From NCBI GenBank assembly GCA_021852225.1, contig JAJZOA010000048.1:1-22271 (forward strand): a stretch of DNA of 22,271 nucleotides, written 5' to 3'. The DNA comes from Planctomycetota bacterium (GTDB lineage Bacteria > Planctomycetota > Phycisphaerae > WQYP01). This document shows positions 1 to 7,357 of this stretch, in pieces. Positions within the stretch are counted from its first letter, which is position 1; the number at the start of each line of letters is the position of its first letter. The notes under the pieces were generated by a model. It worked only from the letters and a program-made list of their open reading frames with translations. It did no database searches and was not told the DNA's origin. Made by a program: the position numbers and the translations under genes.

Positions 1-104
1 GGTCGCGGGTGTGCTTAGCCCGCCCCTTAGTTTTACGACTTATAATGCCTTAAGGGGTTCTGTGTCAATTAACTGGTCCGGCCGGAATGGAGAACTGGCG
101 TGCG
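1..104. repeat. 104-bp direct repeat, left copy
   Basis: Every base of 1-104 is identical to 4794-4897, in the same orientation. The copies diverge immediately after position 104. The left limit is unknown because the window begins here, so the true repeat may be longer. The repeat contains a leftward promoter and an inverted repeat, CCCCTTA...TAAGGGG. No transposase or integrase gene accompanies it. It looks like a duplicated promoter/5' leader segment, not an insertion sequence; that interpretation is inference. Confidence 0.95.
39..68 (-). promoter_or_regulatory. Predicted sigma70 promoter in left repeat copy
   Basis: Read on the minus strand there is a perfect -35 box TTGACA (68-63), an 18-base spacer and a -10 box TATAAG (44-39), matching five of six consensus bases. 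CCCCTTA lies in the spacer, and its inverse TAAGGGG lies just beyond the -10, so a repressor could bind around it. The promoter fires leftwards out of the window, which predicts a minus-strand gene starting just left of position 1. Confidence 0.55.
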
Positions 105-143
105 AGGCTGAAACGAGCCCGGATACGGAAGGCGCACCCTTTT

Positions 144-448
144 TCAAGGCGTTGGCGAATGCGCTGGGCCTTTTTGGCGAGCGGCCTCGCCAAGCGCGAT
201 CGTCAAGGCGGCGATCCGAAGTAAGGCTTTTTCCAGTCCCGGCCGGTTAATCTGGCCTTCCGTTGCCAACCGCCGCCTTTGGGACGCGAGGCGCGATCGC
301 CGATAGTTTGATTTCAGATCGCCTATACTTTTGCCGTTTAGGGCCGCCTCGACAGGGCGCTTTTATTGCCCCGCTGGCCGAAGATGCTGTGTTGGCGGTC
401 AGCCAGCTATTCTCGGGAGAAAAATAACCTGCCGTCCGTTTCCGCCAT
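144..448 (-). pseudogene. Possible decayed small gene, unknown function
   Basis: The stretch between the reductase remnant and the left repeat has no intact gene. On the minus strand an ATG at 448 opens a frame that meets a TAG at 409-407. It reads on to about 360, where the protein-like frame appears to shift. The next frame runs 72 codons, from after a TAA at 365-363 to a TGA at 146-144. Its product is rich in Lys/Arg and then becomes an Ala/Leu-rich amphipathic helix-like stretch (ALLRIAALTIALGEAARQKG). I do not recognise a family. Two lesions in a protein-like reading suggest a decayed gene of about 100 residues, but chance open frames in GC-rich DNA are a real alternative. Confidence 0.28.
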
Positions 449-493
449 GCCTTTGCGATCTGAATCGCTACGGTGGATTGCGGCGGTTTGGAG

Positions 494-858
494 TTAATAT
501 GGTCCGCGAATATGGGCTTTGACCTGGGTTTCATAAAATGCGCGGATTTTTAGTGCAGGGCGGGCGACGGAGACGCGGCATCGGAGGCGGCCACATTGCC
601 GGGGACCTGGGCCGGACGGGTGGCACCGGGAATGACTGTGGATACTGCGGGAAAATCCAGAATCCAGCGGAGGGCCACGCGGGCGAGGTTCTCTGATTCG
701 CCGGTAACGGTTTTGAGCTGGCTGGTCAGTTCAAGGCCTTTTTCAAAAGGCAGACCCGCGACTGTTTCGCCCACGTTGAATTGTTCGCCATTGCGGTTAA
801 ACGTGCGATGATCATTGGCGGCAAATGAGCTTTGCGGAATCATTTTGCCGGCGGAACT
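494..858 (-). pseudogene. Aldo/keto reductase remnant (C-terminal third, frameshifted)
   Basis: Only the C-terminal part of an aldo/keto reductase is present. Family-typical stretches are FAANDHRTFNRNGEQF, then VGETVAGLPFEKGLEL, then ALRWILDFPAVSTVIPGATR and NVAASD, corresponding to the last strands and helices of the NADP-binding TIM barrel. The catalytic Asp-Tyr-Lys-His tetrad lies in the missing N-terminal part. The frame hits TAA at 552-550, but another frame continues sensibly as KIRAFYETQVKAHIRGPY with a stop at 496-494, a plausible native C-terminus. One base appears to have been lost near 550-556. The remnant begins in the same frame directly after the GH92 stop codon, so the break coincides with the GH92 junction. 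It is almost certainly non-functional. Confidence 0.85.
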
Positions 859-3800
859 TTATTGGGGACAATTACAGCCCAGCCTTGCCACAATCGTCGG
901 TGGGGTATTCGCCGAGATGCCACTGACTGCGAATACTGCCGTACTGCAGTGGCCCAGCGGGCGGCTAAATTTCACGCGCAGGACCTTATCCATGGACAAA
1001 TTCATCCCGTGGCGGAGCTTTTTACCGTGGCCGACTATTCCAGTCAGGTCCCGGAGATTTAAAACGGTCACGAAAAGGGACGGATGCCCACCGTCGTATG
1101 CTTGGTCGAACTTGCCCGTGCCGATAGCAACGCGATTGACCCCCTTTATTGCCACACCGTAGCTGTTTCCATCGGGAGTCACACCCCCGCGTCCCGGGAA
1201 GAACCAATCCGGTGCCGCATAGTCGGTTGCCACGTCAATGGTGTGCCCCGAAGGATCCTTGAGGAAAAGGGTAACGCGGCCCACCGCCTGCCCCCCGTTG
1301 GCGGATGTCGCCAGGAAAGCGATATAATTCAGGGATGGCGGATGCTTCAACTTCAGGCTGCCGGAATTACGGCTGTCGCCAGTGAGAAACAATGCGTCGT
1401 CGGATGGGGAGGATTGCAACCGGAAGTTCGCAGCGCTCGGACCGACCACGCCATCGGCGGGTAACCCTGTTAACTTTGGTGCTCCGGTCAGCCCGGCGGA
1501 GTAGAAGTCGGCAAATCCGTCTAGAGTGTTGGAAACGTACCCACCGAAACCCGGCTTTCCGTTGCCGCCAAGCGCGGCATTTGCGGGCACAACGAGGCGT
1601 TGGTTAAGACCATTAACGCCAATCGAGGTGAAGGGCTGTGTGTGAAACGAAAAATCCTTGATCTGTTGAACTTCGTCGGCCGCGCCGGTACCCGCAGTAA
1701 ATCCAACATATCCGCAGGGGCCCTGAAGCAGGGTGGTCAATGGGGCGGGCAGCCGGTAGGTGGCGTGAAATGTTTTTCCGCCCTGCATTGCCTGAAATTC
1801 CAGATTGCGTCCACCGTCGGACGAGATAGTTATAGTAATTGGAGCGCCCGCCAGATTAAAATTAACAGCCCCGGTGCTCCCGATTGCAATCGGCATGCGG
1901 GGCGAGTTCCGGCTCTTGGGCAGGCGGTATGCGATCTCAAGCGCGGATTGGCCGTCGTTTTCAACCCCAATACCCAGCGAGCCACGAGGCGATTTTCCAT
2001 TCTGGATCAGCCCCTTGTCGCCACCGTTGTCGCCCTGAAGAAGGTGTAGCCCATCTTTGGAATTTTGCACGACAAAATAGAATCCATCCCCACCGGTATT
2101 TTGGACGACATACTGGAACTGGGCCTTCCATCGCCCGCCTAGAAACAGTCGGCGGCCCGTCCACACGCTCGTCTCCTCGCCGCCGTGGCCGCTGGTAAGC
2201 GTAACGGTCTTTTTGTGAATGCGTGGCACTCGTCGAAAGTAGGCATTCATATTACTATTAAGCATCGCCCCGCGGAAAACTTTAGCATAAGCACCGTTCT
2301 TCGTGAATATGACACCCTGCCTTTCGGCCGACATGGAGGGTGGCGCATCTCCCGGCGAAGTGGCCCAACTGCGGTTGGGCGTGGAGCCGACGACAACTTT
2401 CCACAGGCCGCCCTTCGTCACTGCCGTTTCAGGGAACCACGGCTTATTAAGGGGTCGGCCATCAATTGAAACCGACTGGATGTAGGTGTTCTTTCCGCCC
2501 GCCCGTGGCGCATCGATGATAAACTTTTTTCCCGAATACGGTTTTGCCAGGCGGATGGTAATCCGCGAGAATCGCGGCGTAACCACTTCGAGGTCCGGAA
2601 CGCCAGGATCGACCGCGTAAAACCCAACTTGCGAAAGGACATACCAGGATGACATTTCGCCGCAGTCGTCGTTGCCGCCATTAGCCAATCCGCCTGGAGT
2701 GTTGGTGAATGTTCTGTTGGCCTCGTAATTGACGATGTGTTGGGCTTTCCAGGGCTGGCCGACATAGTCGTAAAGAAATGGCACCTGGATATCTGGTTCG
2801 TTGGTGGGATCATAATGGTTACCTCTGAAGAACGCCGTGAGCTTATCCGAAAATGCGACATTGCCTCCCAACAGGTTGATAAGCCCTTGGACATCCTGCG
2901 GCGCCAGCCACAAATATTCCCATCCGGTTCCCTCGACGAAATGCACCGAGTCGTATCGATCAGGATCAAAATTGGGAAGCCAAGCTCCGTCGGGCAGACG
3001 CGGCACAATGAAGCCATCGACGGGGTCGAACATTTCCCGATACTGCTGGCCCCATTCTGCGAGGCGGTCGCCTTCTCTGATGTGGCCAAGGGAAAGCGCC
3101 AGCCTGGACAAAGCGGCAAAGGAAATATCGTATTCTTCGTCAGTGGACACCCCGCCGCTGGCCGGGAACGCTCCCCGGTGGTGTAAATTAGCCATGGCGA
3201 CCATCCCCGCGTATGCTGTTTTAATATCAAAGTGGTGCAACCCAGCTTCCCACACGTGCGACAGCCAGATGGTCATCGGGTCGCCCACCATGCAACTCCC
3301 GGGGACATTGGCGGCCGGCCACCGCCAAATATGGCCCGTTTGCCTGTACATTTCCACAATGGACTGCGCCATGTCCGCAGTCCGCGTTGGCGCAATGAGT
3401 GCCAGCAGGGGAATTTCCGAGCGATAGATGTCCCATCCTGAAAAATTAGCGTAAATATGATTATGGCCGACGGGGACACGGTGGATTTTCTTGTCGTAGC
3501 CGACGTAACGTCCATCGACATCGTCAAAAACGGTGGGATCCATCATGGTGTGGTAGAGCGCGGTGTAGAAGCAGGCCCGATGCGCAGCCGAACCGCCCCG
3601 AACATGGATGACCGAAAGCGCCCGGTTCCAGATTTTCGCCGCCGCATCGCGGTACCGGTCGAAATCCCACGAATGCATTTCGGCCCTGAGGTTTTTCATC
3701 GCGCCATTCACGCTGACATAGGAAATGCCCACCCGGACCTCGACGGTCTGCGGCTTGGGCGATGCGGGCCAACTCATAAAGGCACCGATTTTATTCTTCT

Positions 3801-4554
3801 CCTTTTTCTGATTGACGGTAGTTTTTCCGGGAAGCATTTTGCCAGCTTTCCACAAACCGTATTTTTGAGACGGGCGGTTGGCCTGCATGGCAAAGTAAAT
3901 CCGGGCCGGCCCCGACGCGCAGAAAATGTCGCTGGTGACGTAGCCCGTCAGGGTGTGATCGTTGATAAAATGGAGATGGCACGGATGGCTATAAGAGGTC
4001 ATCACATGGCTGATGGGCAGGAGAATGTTCTCTTGCTTGCCGGCCGGGAATTCGAATCTGGCCATGCCGCATCGCAGAGTCGTGGTAAGTTCAGCGTTGA
4101 TTCCCCAAGTCCGCTCTAAAACGCGGTAATAGCCGGGAGAAGCGGCTTCATCCTTATGGTCAAAGGCAAAGCGGTATTGCCGGGGGTGGATAGTGACGGG
4201 ACCGCTTGTGGCGGTAAAAAACACATCGCCATAGCTGAGGCAGCCCGTTCCGCTGAGGTGGGTCATACTGAAGCCATCGATGTGATGGCCCGTATAGTCG
4301 TACGACTCACCGTAGCCGATTTCCCGACGTGGCATATCGGGACTGAGCTGCACCATCCCGAAAGGCAGCGTGGCACCGGGGAAGGTGTGGCCGCCATTGG
4401 TGGTCCCGACGAAGGTATTGACGCAATCGACCGGCGGGGAGGCAGGCGCGGGGGCACCGACTGCGGCCGCACGCAGGCAGCCGACGAACAGTGTAAAGAT
4501 AGCAAACATCGCCACTGAGGTGCTTCCGTAGCGGAAGCGAGACATACATGACAT
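859..4554 (-). CDS. Secreted GH92 alpha-mannosidase-like glycosidase with two C-terminal beta-sandwich domains
   Basis: The protein has 1231 residues from the ATG at 4554, chosen because AAGGAG lies 9 bases upstream. A signal peptide covers about residues 1-33. The GH92 catalytic region (about 43-735) shows CVNTFVGTTNGGHTFPGATL, EGTGWEYLW near 541 and GNDDCGEMSSWYV near 627, the family signature with the paired Asp of the catalytic base. GH92 enzymes are calcium-dependent, inverting exo-alpha-mannosidases; whether this one prefers 1,2-, 1,3- or other linkages cannot be read. Residues about 765-975 resemble an L-type (legume) lectin fold (GGDGFYFVVQN...GSLGIGVEND). Residues about 978-1213 resemble a sandwich domain common in planctomycete exported proteins, ending in FAVSGIS. 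Unlike many such proteins it has no PEP-CTERM tail; its last residues abut the reductase remnant, so the original C-terminus may be lost. The frame stays open upstream into a GntR fragment. Confidence 0.9.
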   Translation of the reverse strand: MSCMSRFRYGSTSVAMFAIFTLFVGCLRAAAVGAPAPASPPVDCVNTFVGTTNGGHTFPGATLPFGMVQLSPDMPRREIGYGESYDYTGHHIDGFSMTHLSGTGCLSYGDVFFTATSGPVTIHPRQYRFAFDHKDEAASPGYYRVLERTWGINAELTTTLRCGMARFEFPAGKQENILLPISHVMTSYSHPCHLHFINDHTLTGYVTSDIFCASGPARIYFAMQANRPSQKYGLWKAGKMLPGKTTVNQKKEKNKIGAFMSWPASPKPQTVEVRVGISYVSVNGAMKNLRAEMHSWDFDRYRDAAAKIWNRALSVIHVRGGSAAHRACFYTALYHTMMDPTVFDDVDGRYVGYDKKIHRVPVGHNHIYANFSGWDIYRSEIPLLALIAPTRTADMAQSIVEMYRQTGHIWRWPAANVPGSCMVGDPMTIWLSHVWEAGLHHFDIKTAYAGMVAMANLHHRGAFPASGGVSTDEEYDISFAALSRLALSLGHIREGDRLAEWGQQYREMFDPVDGFIVPRLPDGAWLPNFDPDRYDSVHFVEGTGWEYLWLAPQDVQGLINLLGGNVAFSDKLTAFFRGNHYDPTNEPDIQVPFLYDYVGQPWKAQHIVNYEANRTFTNTPGGLANGGNDDCGEMSSWYVLSQVGFYAVDPGVPDLEVVTPRFSRITIRLAKPYSGKKFIIDAPRAGGKNTYIQSVSIDGRPLNKPWFPETAVTKGGLWKVVVGSTPNRSWATSPGDAPPSMSAERQGVIFTKNGAYAKVFRGAMLNSNMNAYFRRVPRIHKKTVTLTSGHGGEETSVWTGRRLFLGGRWKAQFQYVVQNTGGDGFYFVVQNSKDGLHLLQGDNGGDKGLIQNGKSPRGSLGIGVENDGQSALEIAYRLPKSRNSPRMPIAIGSTGAVNFNLAGAPITITISSDGGRNLEFQAMQGGKTFHATYRLPAPLTTLLQGPCGYVGFTAGTGAADEVQQIKDFSFHTQPFTSIGVNGLNQRLVVPANAALGGNGKPGFGGYVSNTLDGFADFYSAGLTGAPKLTGLPADGVVGPSAANFRLQSSPSDDALFLTGDSRNSGSLKLKHPPSLNYIAFLATSANGGQAVGRVTLFLKDPSGHTIDVATDYAAPDWFFPGRGGVTPDGNSYGVAIKGVNRVAIGTGKFDQAYDGGHPSLFVTVLNLRDLTGIVGHGKKLRHGMNLSMDKVLRVKFSRPLGHCSTAVFAVSGISANTPPTIVARLGCNCPQ

Positions 4555-4764
4555 ATGAACATACTCCTTGACTCGGATGAGGCCATCTTGAACCAGTCGC
4601 TTGATTGCACCGCTGGCGGTTGGTCGCGACATACCAAACTGGCTGGCTAAATCCCGCTCGGTCGGAATCCGCTCGTTAATACGAAATCTGCCGGTTTCAA
4701 TTCCACGTCGGATAAAGTCATAGAGTTGGTCGGCTTTCTTGGACACTCGCAAAAGTTCGCCCAA
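4555..4764 (-). pseudogene. Truncated GntR-family regulator (winged-helix domain only)
   Basis: About 67 residues match the N-terminal winged helix of GntR regulators: ADQLYDFIRRGIETGRFRIN, then IPTERDLASQFGMSRPTASG, then AIKRLVQDGLIRV. The effector-binding domain (usually 150-270 residues) is missing; the frame runs straight into the GH92 signal peptide. The only start in this frame before the domain is TTG at 4764 (GTG at 4746 lies just inside), and neither has a visible Shine-Dalgarno sequence. It could be a dead 5' fragment, a leader peptide translated ahead of GH92, or the N-terminus of a true HTH-GH92 fusion. The fusion is unlikely because a DNA-binding domain would precede a signal peptide. 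Confidence 0.8.
4564..4569 (-). promoter_or_regulatory. Ribosome binding site deciding the GH92 start
   Basis: AAGGAG on the minus strand lies 9 bases before the ATG at 4554. It encodes the last residues of the GntR fragment, so the GH92 initiation signal is embedded in the truncated regulator. This supports separate translation of the glycosidase with its own signal peptide. Confidence 0.75.
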
Positions 4765-4793
4765 ATACTCAATTGTAATATTATCGGAGGTTC

Positions 4794-4897
4794 GGTCGCG
4801 GGTGTGCTTAGCCCGCCCCTTAGTTTTACGACTTATAATGCCTTAAGGGGTTCTGTGTCAATTAACTGGTCCGGCCGGAATGGAGAACTGGCGTGCG
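4794..4897. repeat. 104-bp direct repeat, right copy
   Basis: Identical to 1-104 over all 104 bases. It lies immediately upstream (minus-strand sense) of the GntR fragment and GH92 gene and supplies their apparent promoter. Outside the repeat the flanks of the two copies are unrelated on the right side; the left side of copy one is outside the window. Confidence 0.95.
4832..4861 (-). promoter_or_regulatory. Predicted sigma70 promoter for the GntR-fragment/GH92 transcript
   Basis: On the minus strand TTGACA (4861-4856) is followed by an 18-base spacer and TATAAG (4837-4832). Transcription would start near 4825, giving a leader of about 270 bases before the GH92 ATG, which includes the GntR fragment. 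CCCCTTAAGG in the spacer and CTAAGGGG after the -10 form an inverted pair around the -10 that could be an operator. Confidence 0.6.
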
Positions 4898-4940
4898 GGT
4901 GGTGCGCTACGGCCAAGGTATGGCAGGGAACCTTCGGCTG

Positions 4941-5018
4941 CGCGGGATCGGCCCCGCGATAGCTGCTTAGTGCCACCCATGGGAAATGAATTCCCGGCGG
5001 GTTTGCGAGCTAATTCAT
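4941..5018 (-). terminator. Hairpins between the PEP-CTERM subtilase gene and the right repeat
   Basis: Two hairpins lie after the stop of the minus-strand gene at 5033. The first pairs 5012-5018 with 4986-4992 (ATGAATT/AATTCAT) and is followed on the minus strand by only three T. The second is a strong GC stem, CGCGGG (4941-4946) with CCCGCG (4953-4958) and a 6-base loop, but has no T-run. Together they could stop transcription before the repeat-borne promoter, though neither is a textbook intrinsic terminator. Confidence 0.3.
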
Positions 5019-5032
5019 GGGTTACGTCAAAA

Positions 5033-6796
5033 TCAGCGCAAGCGGGCCGAACGGCGCAGAATCAGCGGCGCAAAACCGACCGCCAGCAACAGCAATGCGG
5101 CCGGCTCTGGCGTGGCCGCCACGTTCCAAGCCAGCGCATAAGGATCGGACGTGTTGAGCGTAAAACTTGGCGCAGTGGATTGCTGATAACCGGCGTCAAA
5201 AACTTCAAGGTCATATTTGTCGCCCGGCGTAAGCGAACTGATGGATTGAAAAATGGTTTGCGTATTGTCATTGAGGCTGGTGGACTGGCTGACCAACTGG
5301 CCGGTGGTGGCGTTATATAGATACAAATACAGGCTGTTGAAAGCCTCCGGCGACGGAGCCGAACCACCCGGCGACGTAGCGGATGGCATGGCCAGGCCGT
5401 AAAGGCTGGTGCCGGAAATGCGGGAATAAGATAGCGAAGTCTGGGCATTCCATACAAGGGTTGCCGTCAGATGACCGGCGACGGCACCGGCGGGAAGATT
5501 AAGCAAATAGTGGCTCACGTTGCTTCCAGTGGAAGAGGCCGTGGCGAAATTCCACCCTTCAAGTGGTACAGCCGTACCGCTGGTAATGGGCGTCGAATTG
5601 CTGTTGACCGCGCTGGCGGCGTGCTGGCCAGCTTCCAGATTCTGATAACTCTGATAGACATCCAGGCTGCCCGCACCGACATTCTGACTTAATGAATTTC
5701 CGGCGGAAGGAGCCCAGTTGGACGCCTTATCCGCACCGTTCATCAGCAGAGCCTTCAGCGTTTGGGCTTGCGAGGCAGACGTGTTACCCATTTGATTACC
5801 CGCCTGAACCAGCAACGCCGCCGCACCGGAAACCAGCGGCGTGGTATAGCTGGAAGCCGTACCGGGGGCAATGAGGTCCGGACTGGAAAGGCCGGTTAGC
5901 GTAGGCCCGTTGGTGGAATTATTTGCGGCCAATGCTGAAGCGCTTACGGAAATACCGTTGTACGCTGTAGACGGCGGGTTGACCGCCAGCGAAAAGGACC
6001 CATTGGAATAAGTGGTGGCACCATCACCGACCGCGGTTACAAAAAGTGTTCCGTAGTAATTTGCGTAGGCATCATAATTCAGATTGGATTGCTGTTCCTG
6101 GACCAGTTCCTGCTGCTGCGTGGTACCCGAATTAAAAGTGTTTAGAAAGCTTTGATTCACAATTTTATCGTTATGCAGTGTGGCAATGGGGATATAATTG
6201 CCGCGGCTTGGCGAATAGTACACGCCGATAACATCCGTTTCAAACCAGCTCGCGGAATAATTATCCACCTGGGAAATACCGGGTGCCACGCCGTTGGCCC
6301 CCCACAAATAACCGCCGACGCTGTTGGCGTGCCCGGATACACTGTATTGGTAATAAGAACTCGACGAGCCGGTGGTAAAATCATGCAGCACGCCGCTTGT
6401 GGTGTCCACATTAGGTTGCGTGCCGGGACTTGAAGCGCCCGGTGCGGTTGGATAGAAATAGTCGGGCGCATTTCCAATATAGGTCACGACCGGTCCGGAA
6501 TTCGGAGTGCTGACTTCAAATTGATCGGCGTATGGGGAAGCCTGTGTTCCGCTGCCACCGCTGCTAAGGCTTGCCTCCACCTGACCGATATTGACCCCGG
6601 CACCGGTAAGGCCGCTGGGCAATCCGGTCATGCCGATTCCCGTGGGGCTGGCCTCCGCGCCGGCGGCGATACCCACCGTTAATGCGGCAGCCACGCAGGC
6701 CCAAAGCAGCCGCTGCCGTTTGCCGTGGTCGCTGAATTGAATGCAGGCAGGACTCAACTTGTTTGATCCGATAAAGCTGACGGTGGGCATCGGCAT
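5033..6796 (-). CDS. PEP-CTERM exported protein with subtilase (S8)-like domain
   Basis: The protein has 587 residues from the ATG at 6796, placed just after GGAGAG (the ATG two codons later is equally possible). A signal peptide spans about residues 28-50. The next ~380 residues follow the subtilase order: GAGVNIGQVEAS (Asp motif, with Glu at 74), SGHANSVGGYLWG (His motif, His156) leading to GVAPG, KIVNQSF, TLFVTAVGDGA (oxyanion motif with Asp258 for Asn), and APGTASSYTTPLVSGAAAL (Ser motif, Ser316). A beta-rich C-terminal domain follows, then a PEP-CTERM tail: TPEP, a hydrophobic segment and a basic end. PEP-CTERM proteins are generally recognised and cleaved by an exosortase. With Asp replaced by Glu and Asn by Asp it may be a weak or inactive peptidase. 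Neighbours give no clear partner. Confidence 0.82.
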   Translation of the reverse strand: MPMPTVSFIGSNKLSPACIQFSDHGKRQRLLWACVAAALTVGIAAGAEASPTGIGMTGLPSGLTGAGVNIGQVEASLSSGGSGTQASPYADQFEVSTPNSGPVVTYIGNAPDYFYPTAPGASSPGTQPNVDTTSGVLHDFTTGSSSSYYQYSVSGHANSVGGYLWGANGVAPGISQVDNYSASWFETDVIGVYYSPSRGNYIPIATLHNDKIVNQSFLNTFNSGTTQQQELVQEQQSNLNYDAYANYYGTLFVTAVGDGATTYSNGSFSLAVNPPSTAYNGISVSASALAANNSTNGPTLTGLSSPDLIAPGTASSYTTPLVSGAAALLVQAGNQMGNTSASQAQTLKALLMNGADKASNWAPSAGNSLSQNVGAGSLDVYQSYQNLEAGQHAASAVNSNSTPITSGTAVPLEGWNFATASSTGSNVSHYLLNLPAGAVAGHLTATLVWNAQTSLSYSRISGTSLYGLAMPSATSPGGSAPSPEAFNSLYLYLYNATTGQLVSQSTSLNDNTQTIFQSISSLTPGDKYDLEVFDAGYQQSTAPSFTLNTSDPYALAWNVAATPEPAALLLLAVGFAPLILRRSARLR

Positions 6797-6860
6797 TTCT
6801 CTCCAATCGAAGTTCAAAACTCTTATGCTCAAGCGAGGAAGTAGCCTTCTCCGAATTAGG

Positions 6861-6889
6861 AGACTAGTCTATTTTCAGGCGCGAGTCAA
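6861..6889 (-). promoter_or_regulatory. Weak candidate promoter for the PEP-CTERM subtilase-like gene
   Basis: TTGACT (6889-6884), a 17-base spacer and TAGTCT (6866-6861) lie on the minus strand about 65 bases before the start codon. The -35 is good; the -10 matches only three of six bases. A small hairpin TCTCC-N6-GGAGA follows it within 6848-6863. Confidence 0.3.
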
Positions 6890-6956
6890 AGTAATTCCGT
6901 GAATTTCCAACACCTTAAACGTTACCGGACCAAGAGAAGTTCGGCATAGCGAATAT

Positions 6957-7301
6957 TCACCGATCCTGCGGCAATTGGATAACCATATGATCGTTGACCT
7001 GTCGCGGACTCAAGTGCATGGCCCCCAGGGAGGCTCGCCCGCGGCCCGACCATACCCACAGGTCGTCCGTATCCAGGGGATTCAGATAAAATGAGAAGGT
7101 CCCATCCGCGTGGCCGCTAAACCGGTCACCTGACAACTGACTCTCCGGCGGTCCGACGGAAAACTGTGCATCGGGCACAGGCGTTTTGGTGCCGCTCCAT
7201 TCCACCATCCCGGCCACGTGGGTGCAGCCGGCAATTCCCAGGGCCGAAATCGACAGCGCCAGAAACAGGCCGCGTGAAATCATACAATTATATTTAATCA
7301 T
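6957..7301 (-). CDS. Small lipoprotein, unknown function
   Basis: About 114 residues. A lipoprotein signal, ISRGLFLALSISALGIAGC, has the lipobox IAGC, so the mature protein should be lipid-anchored from that Cys. The mature part of about 90 residues reads VAGMVEW...TPVPDAQFSVG...ADGTFSFYLNP and looks like a small beta-sandwich of the carboxypeptidase-regulatory or transthyretin type; this fold guess is weak. The start is unsure: ATG at 7301 and ATG at 7283 are both possible, and neither has a visible Shine-Dalgarno sequence. The shorter form gives a cleaner signal peptide. The sequence upstream of the start is AT-rich. It lies 160 bases ahead of the subtilase-like gene and 56 bases after a larger lipoprotein gene. 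Confidence 0.65.
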   Translation of the reverse strand: MIKYNCMISRGLFLALSISALGIAGCTHVAGMVEWSGTKTPVPDAQFSVGPPESQLSGDRFSGHADGTFSFYLNPLDTDDLWVWSGRGRASLGAMHLSPRQVNDHMVIQLPQDR

Positions 7302-7357
7302 ACATATTACCAATCATTACACATTAAGCTGGCAAGCCGGAGAAACACCAGAACCGT

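Noticed and set aside
1..104. Repeat as insertion-sequence end
   Set aside because: No transposase, no terminal inverted repeats at the repeat borders and no target duplication are visible; the content is a promoter leader.
176..191. GGCGAG/CTCGCC hairpin as terminator
   Set aside because: No T-run follows on either strand.
11..250. 79-codon plus-strand frame over the left repeat
   Set aside because: No ribosome binding site, no family resemblance, and the same start in the right repeat copy leads into a different tail.
2418..3230. 270-codon minus-strand frame inside GH92
   Set aside because: Overlaps the GH92 core in another frame; its sequence is low-complexity Ser/Arg/Thr-rich shadow coding.
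4834..4839. Plus-strand TATAAT in the repeat (also at 41-46)
   Set aside because: A perfect -10 hexamer, but no -35-like sequence at 15-19 bases upstream on the plus strand; the minus-strand promoter is much better.
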